Source: Oscillospiraceae bacterium
Lineage (GTDB): Bacteria > Bacillota > Clostridia > UMGS1810
Direction of reading: 5' to 3'
NCBI GenBank assembly: GCA_015069095.1
Contig: SVJH01000001.1
Span: 62,001-126,000, forward strand
Length of the DNA: 64,000 nucleotides
The notes below the pieces were generated by a model that saw only the letters and a list, made by a program, of their open reading frames with translations, did no database searches and had not been told where the DNA came from. Both the position numbers and the translations under genes were made by a program. Of this stretch, positions 9,708-17,203 are shown one piece after another (position 1 is the first letter of the stretch; each line of letters starts with the position of its first letter).

Positions 9708-9738
9708 AGGTATCTTCGTAAAGAAGATACCTTTTTTA
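9706..9738. terminator. bidirectional terminator shared by sigma factor and recombinase
   Basis: Stem AAAGGTATCTTC (9706-9717) with GAAGATACCTTT (9723-9734), loop GTAAA, T run on the plus side and A run on the minus side. It serves both convergent genes. It belongs to a family of GGTATCT hairpins also seen at 55163 and 59811. Confidence 0.85.
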
Positions 9739-11268
9739 AATATACTTTTTCATTCTGTCGATTGCGCTCTTTTCAAGTCGTGATACTTGTGCCTGAGAAA
9801 TACCTGTTTCGTGTAACGAAACACACTGTGTACTTGTGCTTCCAAGCGAAAGGTAAATACATATTTTAGCGCTCGTGTTTGCTGTTTTTTCAATTTCACA
9901 TTTTTTAAGTTTAACGTATGAGGTGCTTTTAAAGTTGTTAAAGTCATCATTTAAAAAATCAGATTTTATAAATACATTTTCTTTTATGTTAGTGAGTTCT
10001 TTTTCTATTTTTTCTTTTCTTTCTTTAAATTCACTTTTTGATATAAGAGAGTCGAGTACAAGTTCAAAAAGTTTTTCTTTTTTAAAAATGAGGGTTTCTT
10101 TATTTTTTGAACTTTCATTTTTTCTATCTAAATAATCTGCAATTTTTAGTTTGTTTTGTTTTATTGTTTTATAAACATCATTTAAAATAAATTCAAGTTC
10201 ACTTTTGTAGATGCTTACATTTTCACATCCGTTTCTTGCTTCTTTACACTTTAATGCTTCGTTTTTTCCAAACATTACCCTGTGGTACGATGTTTTGTGC
10301 TCTTTGCAAACTACCTTTCCGCTGAAAAAATACCTGTTTTGGTATGAAGATTTATTATCTTTAAAGTTTTTGCCCCTTTCGTTTAAAATGTCATTTGCTC
10401 TGTTCCATGTGTTTTCGGGGATAATTAAAGGAATATTTTTATCTTTTTTAATTATCCATTCATCAGACGGTGTTTTAAGTTTTTTTCCGTATTTAAAATC
10501 TGTACTGTAATACTTGTTTGTGCAACTGAATCCCTTGTATTTTGGATTTGAAATAATGTTTCTGAGCGATGAATAAGTAAACGGTTTTTTATTTTTATTA
10601 ACGATATTTTCTTTAGAAAGTTTATTTGAGATGGCTCGTAATCCAAGACCTTTTATATAATAATCAAAAACTCTTTTTACAATTATTGCTTCTTCATATT
10701 TAATTGTTAAAATTCCGTTTTTCTTTTCGTATCCAAATGGGGCAGAACCAAGCATTTTTCCGTCTTTAACAGATTGTTTAAGACCAAATTTAACTCTTTC
10801 GGAAATTCTTCTTACTTCGTCCTGTGCGATAGCACTCATAATTGTAAGACGAAGTTCGCTGTCAGGCATAAGAGTATTTATGTTGTCGGACATAAAGTAT
10901 ACACCTACAGAGCATTTTAAAAGATTTTGTGTATATTTTATACTGTCTAATGTGTTTCTTGAAAATCTGCTTATTTCTTTTGTAAGAATAAGGTCAAATT
11001 TATTTTCTTTTGCGTCATCAATCATTTTTAAAAAATTCTGACGTTTTTTAACACTCGTTCCACTAACTGCTTCATCAACATATCTTCCTTTGTAAACCCA
11101 GTTTTTATTGCTTTTTATAAAGTCTTCAAAGTATTTAATCTGATTGTCAAGTGAAAGTGATTGCTCTTTTGTATCTGTTGAAACTCTTGCGTAAAACACA
11201 ACATTTAATTTTATGTCAAATATACTTTTGCCGCTTAAAAGTTCGTTTTTAACTTTGTATAAATCCAT
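9736..11268 (-). CDS. large serine recombinase with sigma-region-4-like C-terminal tail
   Basis: A 510-residue site-specific recombinase. The N-terminal resolvase domain shows YARVST (nucleophile near residue 30), SLDNQI and SRFSRNTLD; then come the Recombinase domain (~165-270, GSAPFGYEKK...ISNPKYKG), a zinc-ribbon-like region (VCKEHK...CKEARNGC) and a coiled-coil stretch. The last ~45 residues differ from usual large serine recombinases: the end (ETGISQAQVSRLEKSAIDR) closely resembles the region 4.2 helix-turn-helix of forespore sigma factors. No phage, conjugation or cargo genes flank it, so it is not an obvious intact element. It is divergent from the chromate-transporter genes. Composition is as AT-rich as the neighbours. 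Confidence 0.88.
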   Translation of the reverse strand: MDLYKVKNELLSGKSIFDIKLNVVFYARVSTDTKEQSLSLDNQIKYFEDFIKSNKNWVYKGRYVDEAVSGTSVKKRQNFLKMIDDAKENKFDLILTKEISRFSRNTLDSIKYTQNLLKCSVGVYFMSDNINTLMPDSELRLTIMSAIAQDEVRRISERVKFGLKQSVKDGKMLGSAPFGYEKKNGILTIKYEEAIIVKRVFDYYIKGLGLRAISNKLSKENIVNKNKKPFTYSSLRNIISNPKYKGFSCTNKYYSTDFKYGKKLKTPSDEWIIKKDKNIPLIIPENTWNRANDILNERGKNFKDNKSSYQNRYFFSGKVVCKEHKTSYHRVMFGKNEALKCKEARNGCENVSIYKSELEFILNDVYKTIKQNKLKIADYLDRKNESSKNKETLIFKKEKLFELVLDSLISKSEFKERKEKIEKELTNIKENVFIKSDFLNDDFNNFKSTSYVKLKKCEIEKTANTSAKICIYLSLGSTSTQCVSLHETGISQAQVSRLEKSAIDRMKKYI

Positions 11269-11364
11269 AAAATCACCTTATAATATTTTATAATATTATT
11301 AAAAGGATTTTTTTGAAAATTGTCAAATACTAATATATGGAATTTAAACGAAAGGAAAACAAAA

Positions 11365-11910
11365 ATGAAAGAACTTATAAATTTATTCTGGGCATTTTTT
11401 AAGATAGGTGCATTTACCTTTGGTGGTGGATATGCAATGCTACCTATGTTGCAAAAAGAAGTTGTGGAAAAAAATAAATGGGCAACAAATGATGAACTGC
11501 TTGATTATTTTGCAATTGGTCAGTGTACGCCTGGTGTAATTGCAGTAAATACGGCAACGTTCATCGGTTATAAATTCAAAAAAATAAGGGGCGCAATTTT
11601 TGCAACGCTTGGTGTAATTTGCCCGTCGATTATAATAATTATAGCCATTGCGTCGGTACTTTCTAATTTTGCGTCAATCCCTCAGGTTCAAAGTGCGTTT
11701 AATGCAATAAGTGTTGCCGTTGTTGTACTCATTCTTGATGCAGTTATAAAAATGTTTAAATCAAGCGTAAAAGATTTATTCGGACTTATAATAAGTGTTT
11801 TTGTCTTTATATTGCTCCTTTTATTTAACATTTCACCTGTTGTAATTGTAGTAAGTGCAGCACTTGTTGGTATAATTAAAAAAAGTATCGGGAGGAAAAA
11901 TAGAATATGA
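11365..11910 (+). CDS. chromate transporter family protein, half-size subunit 1
   Basis: A 181-residue ChrA-type membrane protein equal to one half of the full-length transporter. It carries the domain signature KIGAFTFGGGYAMLPMLQKE near the N-terminus and FAIGQCTPGVIAVNTATFIGY, followed by four or so membrane segments. Start at ATG 11365 because AAAGGA lies just upstream; the longer frame from TTG 11320 has none. Its stop overlaps the start of the second half, so the two probably form a heterodimer. Chromate export is the named family function; in anaerobes the physiological substrate may be different. Confidence 0.88.
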   Translation: MKELINLFWAFFKIGAFTFGGGYAMLPMLQKEVVEKNKWATNDELLDYFAIGQCTPGVIAVNTATFIGYKFKKIRGAIFATLGVICPSIIIIIAIASVLSNFASIPQVQSAFNAISVAVVVLILDAVIKMFKSSVKDLFGLIISVFVFILLLLFNISPVVIVVSAALVGIIKKSIGRKNRI

Positions 11911-12470
11911 CAATGTTTTTAATAATGGCATTTGAGTTTTTCAAAACCAGTCTTTTTGCCGTGGGCGGAGGTCTCGCCACAATTCCGTTTTTGTTTGATA
12001 TAGCATCAAGATACACATGGCTTGATGCAAAAATGCTCCCTAATATGATAGCAATATCGGAATCAACACCGGGTCCTATAGGCGTTAATATGGCAACTTA
12101 CGTCGGATACAGTGCTGGAAGTGTATATGGCATTCTATTTGGAATAATTGGCGGTATAATAACAACTCTTTCGCTTGTGCTTCCATCACTTATAGTAATA
12201 ATATTTGTTTCAAAAGTCCTTGAAAAGTTTAAAGAAAACAGATTTGTTCAGGATGCGTTTTACGGAATAAGACCATCTGTAACAGCGCTTATTTTAATAG
12301 CAGGCGTAACTGTAATGAAGAATGCGTTTTTACTGTCAGGCGGTGCTATAAATTATAAAGCGCTTGTGCTATTTGTATTTTTATATGTATTTAGAATTGT
12401 ATTTAAAAAACTTCATCCGATTGTAATGATACTCATTGCTGCTTTAATCGGTGTTATATTTAATTTTTAA
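11907..12470 (+). CDS. chromate transporter family protein, half-size subunit 2
   Basis: A 187-residue partner of the preceding gene with the matching signature FFKTSLFAVGGGLATIPFLFD and AISESTPGPIGVNMATYVGY. It overlaps the upstream stop by four bases (ATGA) with GGGAGGAAA as ribosome-binding site. Half-size pairs of this family normally insert in opposite orientations and act together. A strong terminator follows six bases after the stop. Confidence 0.88.
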   Translation: MTMFLIMAFEFFKTSLFAVGGGLATIPFLFDIASRYTWLDAKMLPNMIAISESTPGPIGVNMATYVGYSAGSVYGILFGIIGGIITTLSLVLPSLIVIIFVSKVLEKFKENRFVQDAFYGIRPSVTALILIAGVTVMKNAFLLSGGAINYKALVLFVFLYVFRIVFKKLHPIVMILIAALIGVIFNF

Positions 12471-12475
12471 AAAAT

Positions 12476-12507
12476 AAAAGCTATGCGTCAGCATAGCTTT
12501 TTTTCTG
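12476..12507. terminator. bidirectional terminator between chromate and PAP2 genes
   Basis: A perfect 11-bp stem AAAAGCTATGC (12476-12486) with GCATAGCTTTT (12491-12501), loop GTCA, and T or A runs on both sides. The hairpin overlaps the last codons of the convergent PAP2 gene. Confidence 0.85.
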
Positions 12508-13015
12508 TTATTTTTTTTGCTGTAAATCCTAAAATAATTCCAATAATTACGCCACCAAGAATATCTGTTAAAAAATGCACCTGAAGGTACAAACGCGAAA
12601 ATGCAATTAAAAATGCATATATAAAAGCAGGCACATAAATATATTTATTTTTTGAATAAACAGATGCAGTTGCAGCAGCAAATGATGAAAGTGTATGGCC
12701 TGAAGGAAACGAAAAATCTTTAGGTGCACTTATAAGTAGCGAAATTGTTTTGTCGATGTCAAAAGGACGAGTCCTTGCAACAAGCGGTTTTAATGTTATA
12801 TTTCCAATTATTAAACAAAATATGAGCGACATAATAACACACACGCCACATTTTCTGTAATCTTTAAAAAACAAAAGAGCAATTCCAAAAACAATCCATA
12901 TTATTCCTGCATTGCCTGTTGCTGAAATAAATATCATAAGTTTATCAAGAAACGGAAAGTGCAGTGATGCAAAAAAATTTAAAATACCAAATTCCAGATT
13001 TAAAAATGTATCCAT
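12488..13015 (-). CDS. PAP2-family membrane phosphatase (undecaprenyl-diphosphatase type)
   Basis: A 175-residue protein with about five membrane helices and the phosphatase motifs KPLVARTRPF (motif 1), FPSGHTLSSF (motif 2) and SRLYLQVHFLTDILGG (motif 3, catalytic His). Family members remove phosphate from lipid pyrophosphates such as undecaprenyl diphosphate or phosphatidic acid. Motif 1 is typical of the BcrC-like group, so recycling of the cell-wall lipid carrier is likely. Start supported by AAGGTGAT upstream. Monocistronic. Confidence 0.88.
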   Translation of the reverse strand: MDTFLNLEFGILNFFASLHFPFLDKLMIFISATGNAGIIWIVFGIALLFFKDYRKCGVCVIMSLIFCLIIGNITLKPLVARTRPFDIDKTISLLISAPKDFSFPSGHTLSSFAAATASVYSKNKYIYVPAFIYAFLIAFSRLYLQVHFLTDILGGVIIGIILGFTAKKITEKKLC

Positions 13016-13095
13016 AAATAATCACCTTAAATAATTATAGCAAATTAAACAAAAAATAACAAGCATTTTTGTTTGACATTTTATTAAGATAATAT

Positions 13096-13124
13096 TTGAT
13101 TTTTTTTCCTATTTGTGTTATAAT
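13096..13124 (+). promoter_or_regulatory. sigma-A promoter of the large secreted protein
   Basis: TTGATT (13096-13101), a 17-base spacer and TATAAT (13119-13124), 41 bases before the start codon. Confidence 0.65.
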
Positions 13125-13165
13125 TAACCGAATATATAATTTTATATTAAAAGGAGTAAAAAGAG

Positions 13166-16100
13166 ATGAAAAAGAAAGTAAGTTTACTTTTGGTATTAAC
13201 AATGCTTTTTTCAATGTTTTCATTTTCTTATGTAGCCAATGCTGCAGATTTTGAATCAAACAACCAAAAAGCATATGTAGAAATACCACTAACAAATGTA
13301 TCTGATACAGATACAAAAGTTGAATTTGTGTTTAACGTAAATTCATCATCGGCACAGCAAATTGATTTATATGCTATGGATGATGCATTAACAAATGGTG
13401 TTACATGGACAAATGCACCTAATAACAAACAGTCTGAATCTGGTTTTAATGCCGATAAAGTTGGAAGTGTTGTTGTAAAAGATGCAAAAGAGTACGCTAT
13501 TGATGTAACAGATTATGTAAAAGCAAAAAAAGCATCAGGAAAAGAAAAACTCACATTCGGTCTTTCTGGTAATATAAGAAATGGGCTTACAACAGACTTT
13601 TCTACTTGGACTGGTGTTAATGTAATAACATCAAGTAAGAACTTTTCTTATGGCACAGAAGGAAATGCAATAAGAGGTGGACAGACCGGAACAACAAGTG
13701 CAACTATTGTAACAAACGAAGACCATACTGCGAATGATACAACATCAGGCTACGGAAAAAGTTTGCGCCTTATAAAATCTTCAACATCGTCTACATACAG
13801 ATATAAATTCTACAACGGGCTAAAAAGTGAAGGTCCGCTTGACGCAACCGATGTCGGAAGAAAATTTGAAGTAAGTTTCTGGGTTAAAAATAATTCTGAT
13901 ACAGCGCTTAATATGGCTGTTGGTTTTATGTCTGCGGCAGCAGGTGCGGGAACAGCAGAAAACCCAACAGGTAAAGCTACAAATTTTGTTGGAACAACAT
14001 GTTCAGTTACATCAACAAAAGCAGAAGGCTGGGTTAAACACAGTTTTACATATGAAGTAACACAGGATACTGTAGATTATCAGGCGGGTATGCTTACATT
14101 TGGTAACGCATTCTTGGATGTTTATATTGATGATGTATCTGTAAAAGATATTTCAACTCCTGTAACAAATATTACAGCATCAGATATAACATATGCTCCT
14201 GTATTTGAAAATCTTACAACTGAAGATTACTACAGACGTGCTGAATCGTCAATTACAACTAACAATATTTATCACACAAGCACACACGCTTACCGATGCG
14301 GTAATACAGGTGGTGCTGCAATTACAGTAACAGATGCTGCAAACTATCCTAATGGCACATCAGGAAAAGCACTTAGAGTTACTGGTAATACTGAAAGTTC
14401 AACAGGCGGCGGAAGACTTAAATTTTACAATGCTATTAAAAACAGTGCTTTAACAGAAGATGATATCGGAAGAAAATTCCTTATTGAAGCATATGTAAAA
14501 ATGCAATATGCAGACAGTGCCAATATTTCTCTTTGTATGATGAGTGAACAAGGTTGGTCTACATACGGTGCAACAACAACAGTTACAGCAAATAAAAATG
14601 ACTGGACAAAAATTTCTTTGGAATATACACTTGACGAAGGAAATATTACCGGTCAACACGGTATGCCTACATTTACAATACCTAATGTTTTAAACTATTA
14701 TTTCATTGATAATTTTACAGTAAAAGAAATTGTTGATGGTACTACATCAAAAGCACCAAGACTTAGAATTACAAAATCAGATGGAACAGTAAAATATGAT
14801 GTTTCTACTAATGTAGTTTGTATTGAAGATGGCGACAATGCTTATAATGTAATGAACAATTCAACTATTAACATTAACGACAAAGGTGTTGGACTTATTA
14901 AAAAAGAAGTACAGACACTTAAATCAAACTGGGTTGGCGAGTTTAGTGCAAATTCTGATTACGGATTTGAAAAAACTTTAAGAAACAACACAGATGAACC
15001 AGTAAATGCAATTCTTATTACCGCTTTATTCGATGAAAACGACAACATGATTACAGCAAATTCATGTGGAGATGAAATCGGTATAGGTGAAGTTTGTGAA
15101 CTTGCAACAAATATAAAACTACCAAATATTGATGTAACAACTGGCTATTACGCAAAAACACTGTTGTGGGATGGTGAAAATATGCTTCCAATGGGCGAAA
15201 CGAAGGAATATCCAGTATACTATAATCCTGAAGAAGTTGTTGTAAAAGTTTATGATGTTGCTTCTGGTGCTTCATATGCATCTTTTGACGTTTTTGTTAA
15301 AGGTACAAAGAAAACAAGCAATATGTACACAATGTATAAATTCCAGCATATTAACAATGAAAGAATTGAACAGGATTATACAAGTGGCGCAAATGTAAGA
15401 CAAGACGCAACACTTTACAGAGTAAAAACTGCATTTAAAGCAGCAAGAACAGATGAATTTACCTTTACAAGAGGAACTCAGGTTCTTCAGGAAGGTGAAA
15501 TTGAAATGGCTATAAGAGAAGCAAGCAGTGAATACACAAATAATAAGGCACCTGGAGATTTTATTGGTGGTTTCCATGGCGATGAACACCTAACAAGTGT
15601 AACACTTAAAATTGATGGCAAAGAAATTCCGCTTAATAAAGCAGGAAATTATGTTGGTAAGAAAATTGAATTTGACCAGTATTCAGTAGTAAACAGATGT
15701 AACACCCCTGAAGAAAAACTTATAAATCATACTAAAAAATATGTTGTAACTAAAAATGGTATTGATTTAAATCAGATCGCTGAGTGGATAGGGCCTGCAA
15801 AAATAAATGTTGCATACCTTACAATGTTTACAATTATGCGTCAGCCGGGTGCAAATGCAGACAGAGTTACAGATTATATGAAATTCTACTGGAGCGACGG
15901 TACAGAAGCAGCATATTATGATGTTTCTAACTACGGTTATAATACATATTTGGAAACAATAGAAGAAAAAGGTCAGGTAGCGGGCGAAAAGTTTGCAGAT
16001 TACTCATATGCACCGGGAGATATCGATGCGAAAGATGATGGAACTTATGTAAATAAAGTTCATTTATGGAGCAAGGCAGGCGATATAGACGCTTATGTAT

Positions 16101-16261
16101 GGACAGATACTGTAAGAGGACTTCGTAATGACTTTACAAACCTAACTGCGCGTATTTATGGAGATAACAAAATTTACTTTGGTTCTCACGAAAGTACATA
16201 TGTTGAAGTTGGCGATGTATGGGAAGTAAACAACCATTACGATATTAAAGTTAATAACTAA
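13166..16261 (+). CDS. large secreted protein with DNRLRE-like and two tandem CBM-like domains
   Basis: A 1031-residue exported protein. A Sec signal peptide ends at VANA-AD (about residue 26). Residues ~30-130 resemble a DNRLRE/CBM96 domain (AYVEIPLTN, DVTDYVKAK). Two related beta-sandwich modules follow, ~135-330 and ~345-535. They share the order GKSLRL/GKALRV, YKFYNGLK/LKFYNAIK, DVGRKFEVSFWVK/DIGRKFLIEAYVK and YIDDVSVKDI/FIDNFTVKEI, like carbohydrate-binding modules. The C-terminal half (~540-1031) is not recognised. I see no catalytic motif, no LPXTG and no S-layer domain. It could be a cell-surface glycan-binding protein or an enzyme of unknown family. An AAAGGAG site and a good promoter precede it, and a terminator follows immediately, so it is monocistronic. 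Confidence 0.75.
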   Translation: MKKKVSLLLVLTMLFSMFSFSYVANAADFESNNQKAYVEIPLTNVSDTDTKVEFVFNVNSSSAQQIDLYAMDDALTNGVTWTNAPNNKQSESGFNADKVGSVVVKDAKEYAIDVTDYVKAKKASGKEKLTFGLSGNIRNGLTTDFSTWTGVNVITSSKNFSYGTEGNAIRGGQTGTTSATIVTNEDHTANDTTSGYGKSLRLIKSSTSSTYRYKFYNGLKSEGPLDATDVGRKFEVSFWVKNNSDTALNMAVGFMSAAAGAGTAENPTGKATNFVGTTCSVTSTKAEGWVKHSFTYEVTQDTVDYQAGMLTFGNAFLDVYIDDVSVKDISTPVTNITASDITYAPVFENLTTEDYYRRAESSITTNNIYHTSTHAYRCGNTGGAAITVTDAANYPNGTSGKALRVTGNTESSTGGGRLKFYNAIKNSALTEDDIGRKFLIEAYVKMQYADSANISLCMMSEQGWSTYGATTTVTANKNDWTKISLEYTLDEGNITGQHGMPTFTIPNVLNYYFIDNFTVKEIVDGTTSKAPRLRITKSDGTVKYDVSTNVVCIEDGDNAYNVMNNSTININDKGVGLIKKEVQTLKSNWVGEFSANSDYGFEKTLRNNTDEPVNAILITALFDENDNMITANSCGDEIGIGEVCELATNIKLPNIDVTTGYYAKTLLWDGENMLPMGETKEYPVYYNPEEVVVKVYDVASGASYASFDVFVKGTKKTSNMYTMYKFQHINNERIEQDYTSGANVRQDATLYRVKTAFKAARTDEFTFTRGTQVLQEGEIEMAIREASSEYTNNKAPGDFIGGFHGDEHLTSVTLKIDGKEIPLNKAGNYVGKKIEFDQYSVVNRCNTPEEKLINHTKKYVVTKNGIDLNQIAEWIGPAKINVAYLTMFTIMRQPGANADRVTDYMKFYWSDGTEAAYYDVSNYGYNTYLETIEEKGQVAGEKFADYSYAPGDIDAKDDGTYVNKVHLWSKAGDIDAYVWTDTVRGLRNDFTNLTARIYGDNKIYFGSHESTYVEVGDVWEVNNHYDIKVNN

Positions 16262-16263
16262 TT

Positions 16264-16296
16264 AAAAAGAGCAGATTTTAATCTGCTCTTTTTCTT
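16264..16296 (+). terminator. Rho-independent terminator of the secreted protein gene
   Basis: Stem AAAGAGCAGATT with AATCTGCTCTTT in 16266-16292, followed by TTCTTTG. It starts three bases after the stop codon. Confidence 0.85.
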
Positions 16297-16415
16297 TGAT
16301 GCTTAAAATTATATGTTAAAAAAGTAACGAATTTATAAAAATTAAAAATATGCAAAATATTTGAAAAAATGACAAAATATGAATATAAAATGCAAAAAAG
16401 TGAGCAAAATAACAG

Positions 16416-16444
16416 TTGAATTTAAAAATTTGTTGATGTATAAT
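16416..16444 (+). promoter_or_regulatory. sigma-A promoter of a candidate small RNA
   Basis: TTGAAT (16416-16421), a 17-base spacer and TATAAT (16439-16444). No open reading frame follows; a structured ~100-base segment and a terminator do. Confidence 0.65.
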
Positions 16445-16450
16445 ATAACA

Positions 16451-16550
16451 CGTGATGTGAAAAGTAATACTTTTTACGTCATAAGCTGATGCTTAGTTTT
16501 TCATTCTCACTCGCCCTTTTCTTATAAAAAAGAAAAGGGCACCTTTTTTT
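16451..16550 (+). ncRNA. candidate structured small RNA (~100 nt), class unknown
   Basis: Predicted from sequence alone. A good promoter ends seven bases upstream. The segment begins with a 12-bp hairpin (16454-16465 pairing with 16469-16480, three-base loop AAT, two or three G-U pairs). A 5-bp hairpin follows, TAAGC-TGAT-GCTTA (16482-16495), then a single-stranded pyrimidine-rich stretch TTTTTCATTCTCACTC. The end is an 11-bp terminator hairpin, GCCCTTTTCTT (16513-16523) with AAGAAAAGGGC (16530-16540), and a T7 run. There is no plausible start codon with a ribosome-binding site. I do not recognise an Rfam family. It may act as a regulatory RNA through the C/U-rich linker (inference). This covers the 330-base gap between the secreted protein and the lipoprotein. 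Confidence 0.55.
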
Positions 16551-16559
16551 GTAAAAATA

Positions 16560-16588
16560 AAAGGACGCCAAGTAAGGACGTCCTTTAA
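16560..16588 (-). terminator. terminator of the nitroreductase-like lipoprotein gene
   Basis: On the minus strand AAAGGACG pairs with CGTCCTTT around an ~11-base loop, followed by TATTTTTAC. It lies directly after the minus-strand stop codon at 16594. Confidence 0.6.
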
Positions 16589-16593
16589 AAATT

Positions 16594-17193
16594 TTATTCA
16601 ATATATGTTACATATTCATCTATCTTAATTTCATTGTCATAAGTTTCAGTTGGGTTTTCTTTTGCATTACCTATACAAATACAACTTACTGCACTATATC
16701 CGTTTGGAACTCCATAATTTTCTTTTAAATTGCCCGTGTTTATTATGTTAGCGCCGTTAGTGTTTATATCAGCATTAAGCCCGTTTGCTCTTGCTGCAAG
16801 ATATATACTTTGCGTTGCAATTCCAGAGTCAACTGAATTTGAATCGATCGAAGAAACTACAATTACAACACATCCTTTAGTTGCTTTTGGAGAAATTTGT
16901 TTCATATGTTCTTCTTCCATTACAGCACTAAAATGTAAGGTTTTAGAATTAGTTGCACTTGGCGAATTAACTGCCGCTTTAAGTATATTTTCAATTTGTG
17001 CAACTGTAACTACATCTTCGGTAAAAGCTGAATTTGTATGTTTTTTCAAAAGCAGTTCCATCTGCGAAGTTGAAAATGAAGGTAGTGCTTTTTCAATATT
17101 TCTGTTTACACTCTGTTTTTCTTCCTCTTTTTTTGAACATGAACAAAATACAAGCGATAATATTAAAACAGAAAATAACAGTATTTTTTTCAT
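16594..17193 (-). CDS. nitroreductase-like lipoprotein
   Basis: A 199-residue protein. The N-terminus (MKKILLFSVLILSLVFCSC) is a lipoprotein-type signal with Cys at 17 and 19. After a charged linker (SKKEEEKQS) the rest resembles the nitroreductase/FMN fold: AAVNSPSATNSKTLHFSAV matches the SPSxxNxQPWxF flavin-binding region, QSIYLAARANGLNADI matches the conserved helix, and the end is VSCICIGNAKENP. Family members are NAD(P)H:FMN oxidoreductases, usually cytosolic, so an outward-anchored form is unusual. ATG 17193 is chosen because AGGAG lies seven bases upstream; longer starts overlap the previous stop. It follows the EIIC-like gene in the same operon. Flavin binding is not proven. Confidence 0.7.
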   Translation of the reverse strand: MKKILLFSVLILSLVFCSCSKKEEEKQSVNRNIEKALPSFSTSQMELLLKKHTNSAFTEDVVTVAQIENILKAAVNSPSATNSKTLHFSAVMEEEHMKQISPKATKGCVVIVVSSIDSNSVDSGIATQSIYLAARANGLNADINTNGANIINTGNLKENYGVPNGYSAVSCICIGNAKENPTETYDNEIKIDEYVTYIE

Positions 17194-17203
17194 TAGTTTT
17201 CTC

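Noticed and set aside
9736-11268. An intact prophage or conjugative element around the recombinase
   Set aside because: Both flanks are ordinary chromosomal genes. There are no structural, replication, relaxase or cargo genes, and I could not find paired attachment sites.
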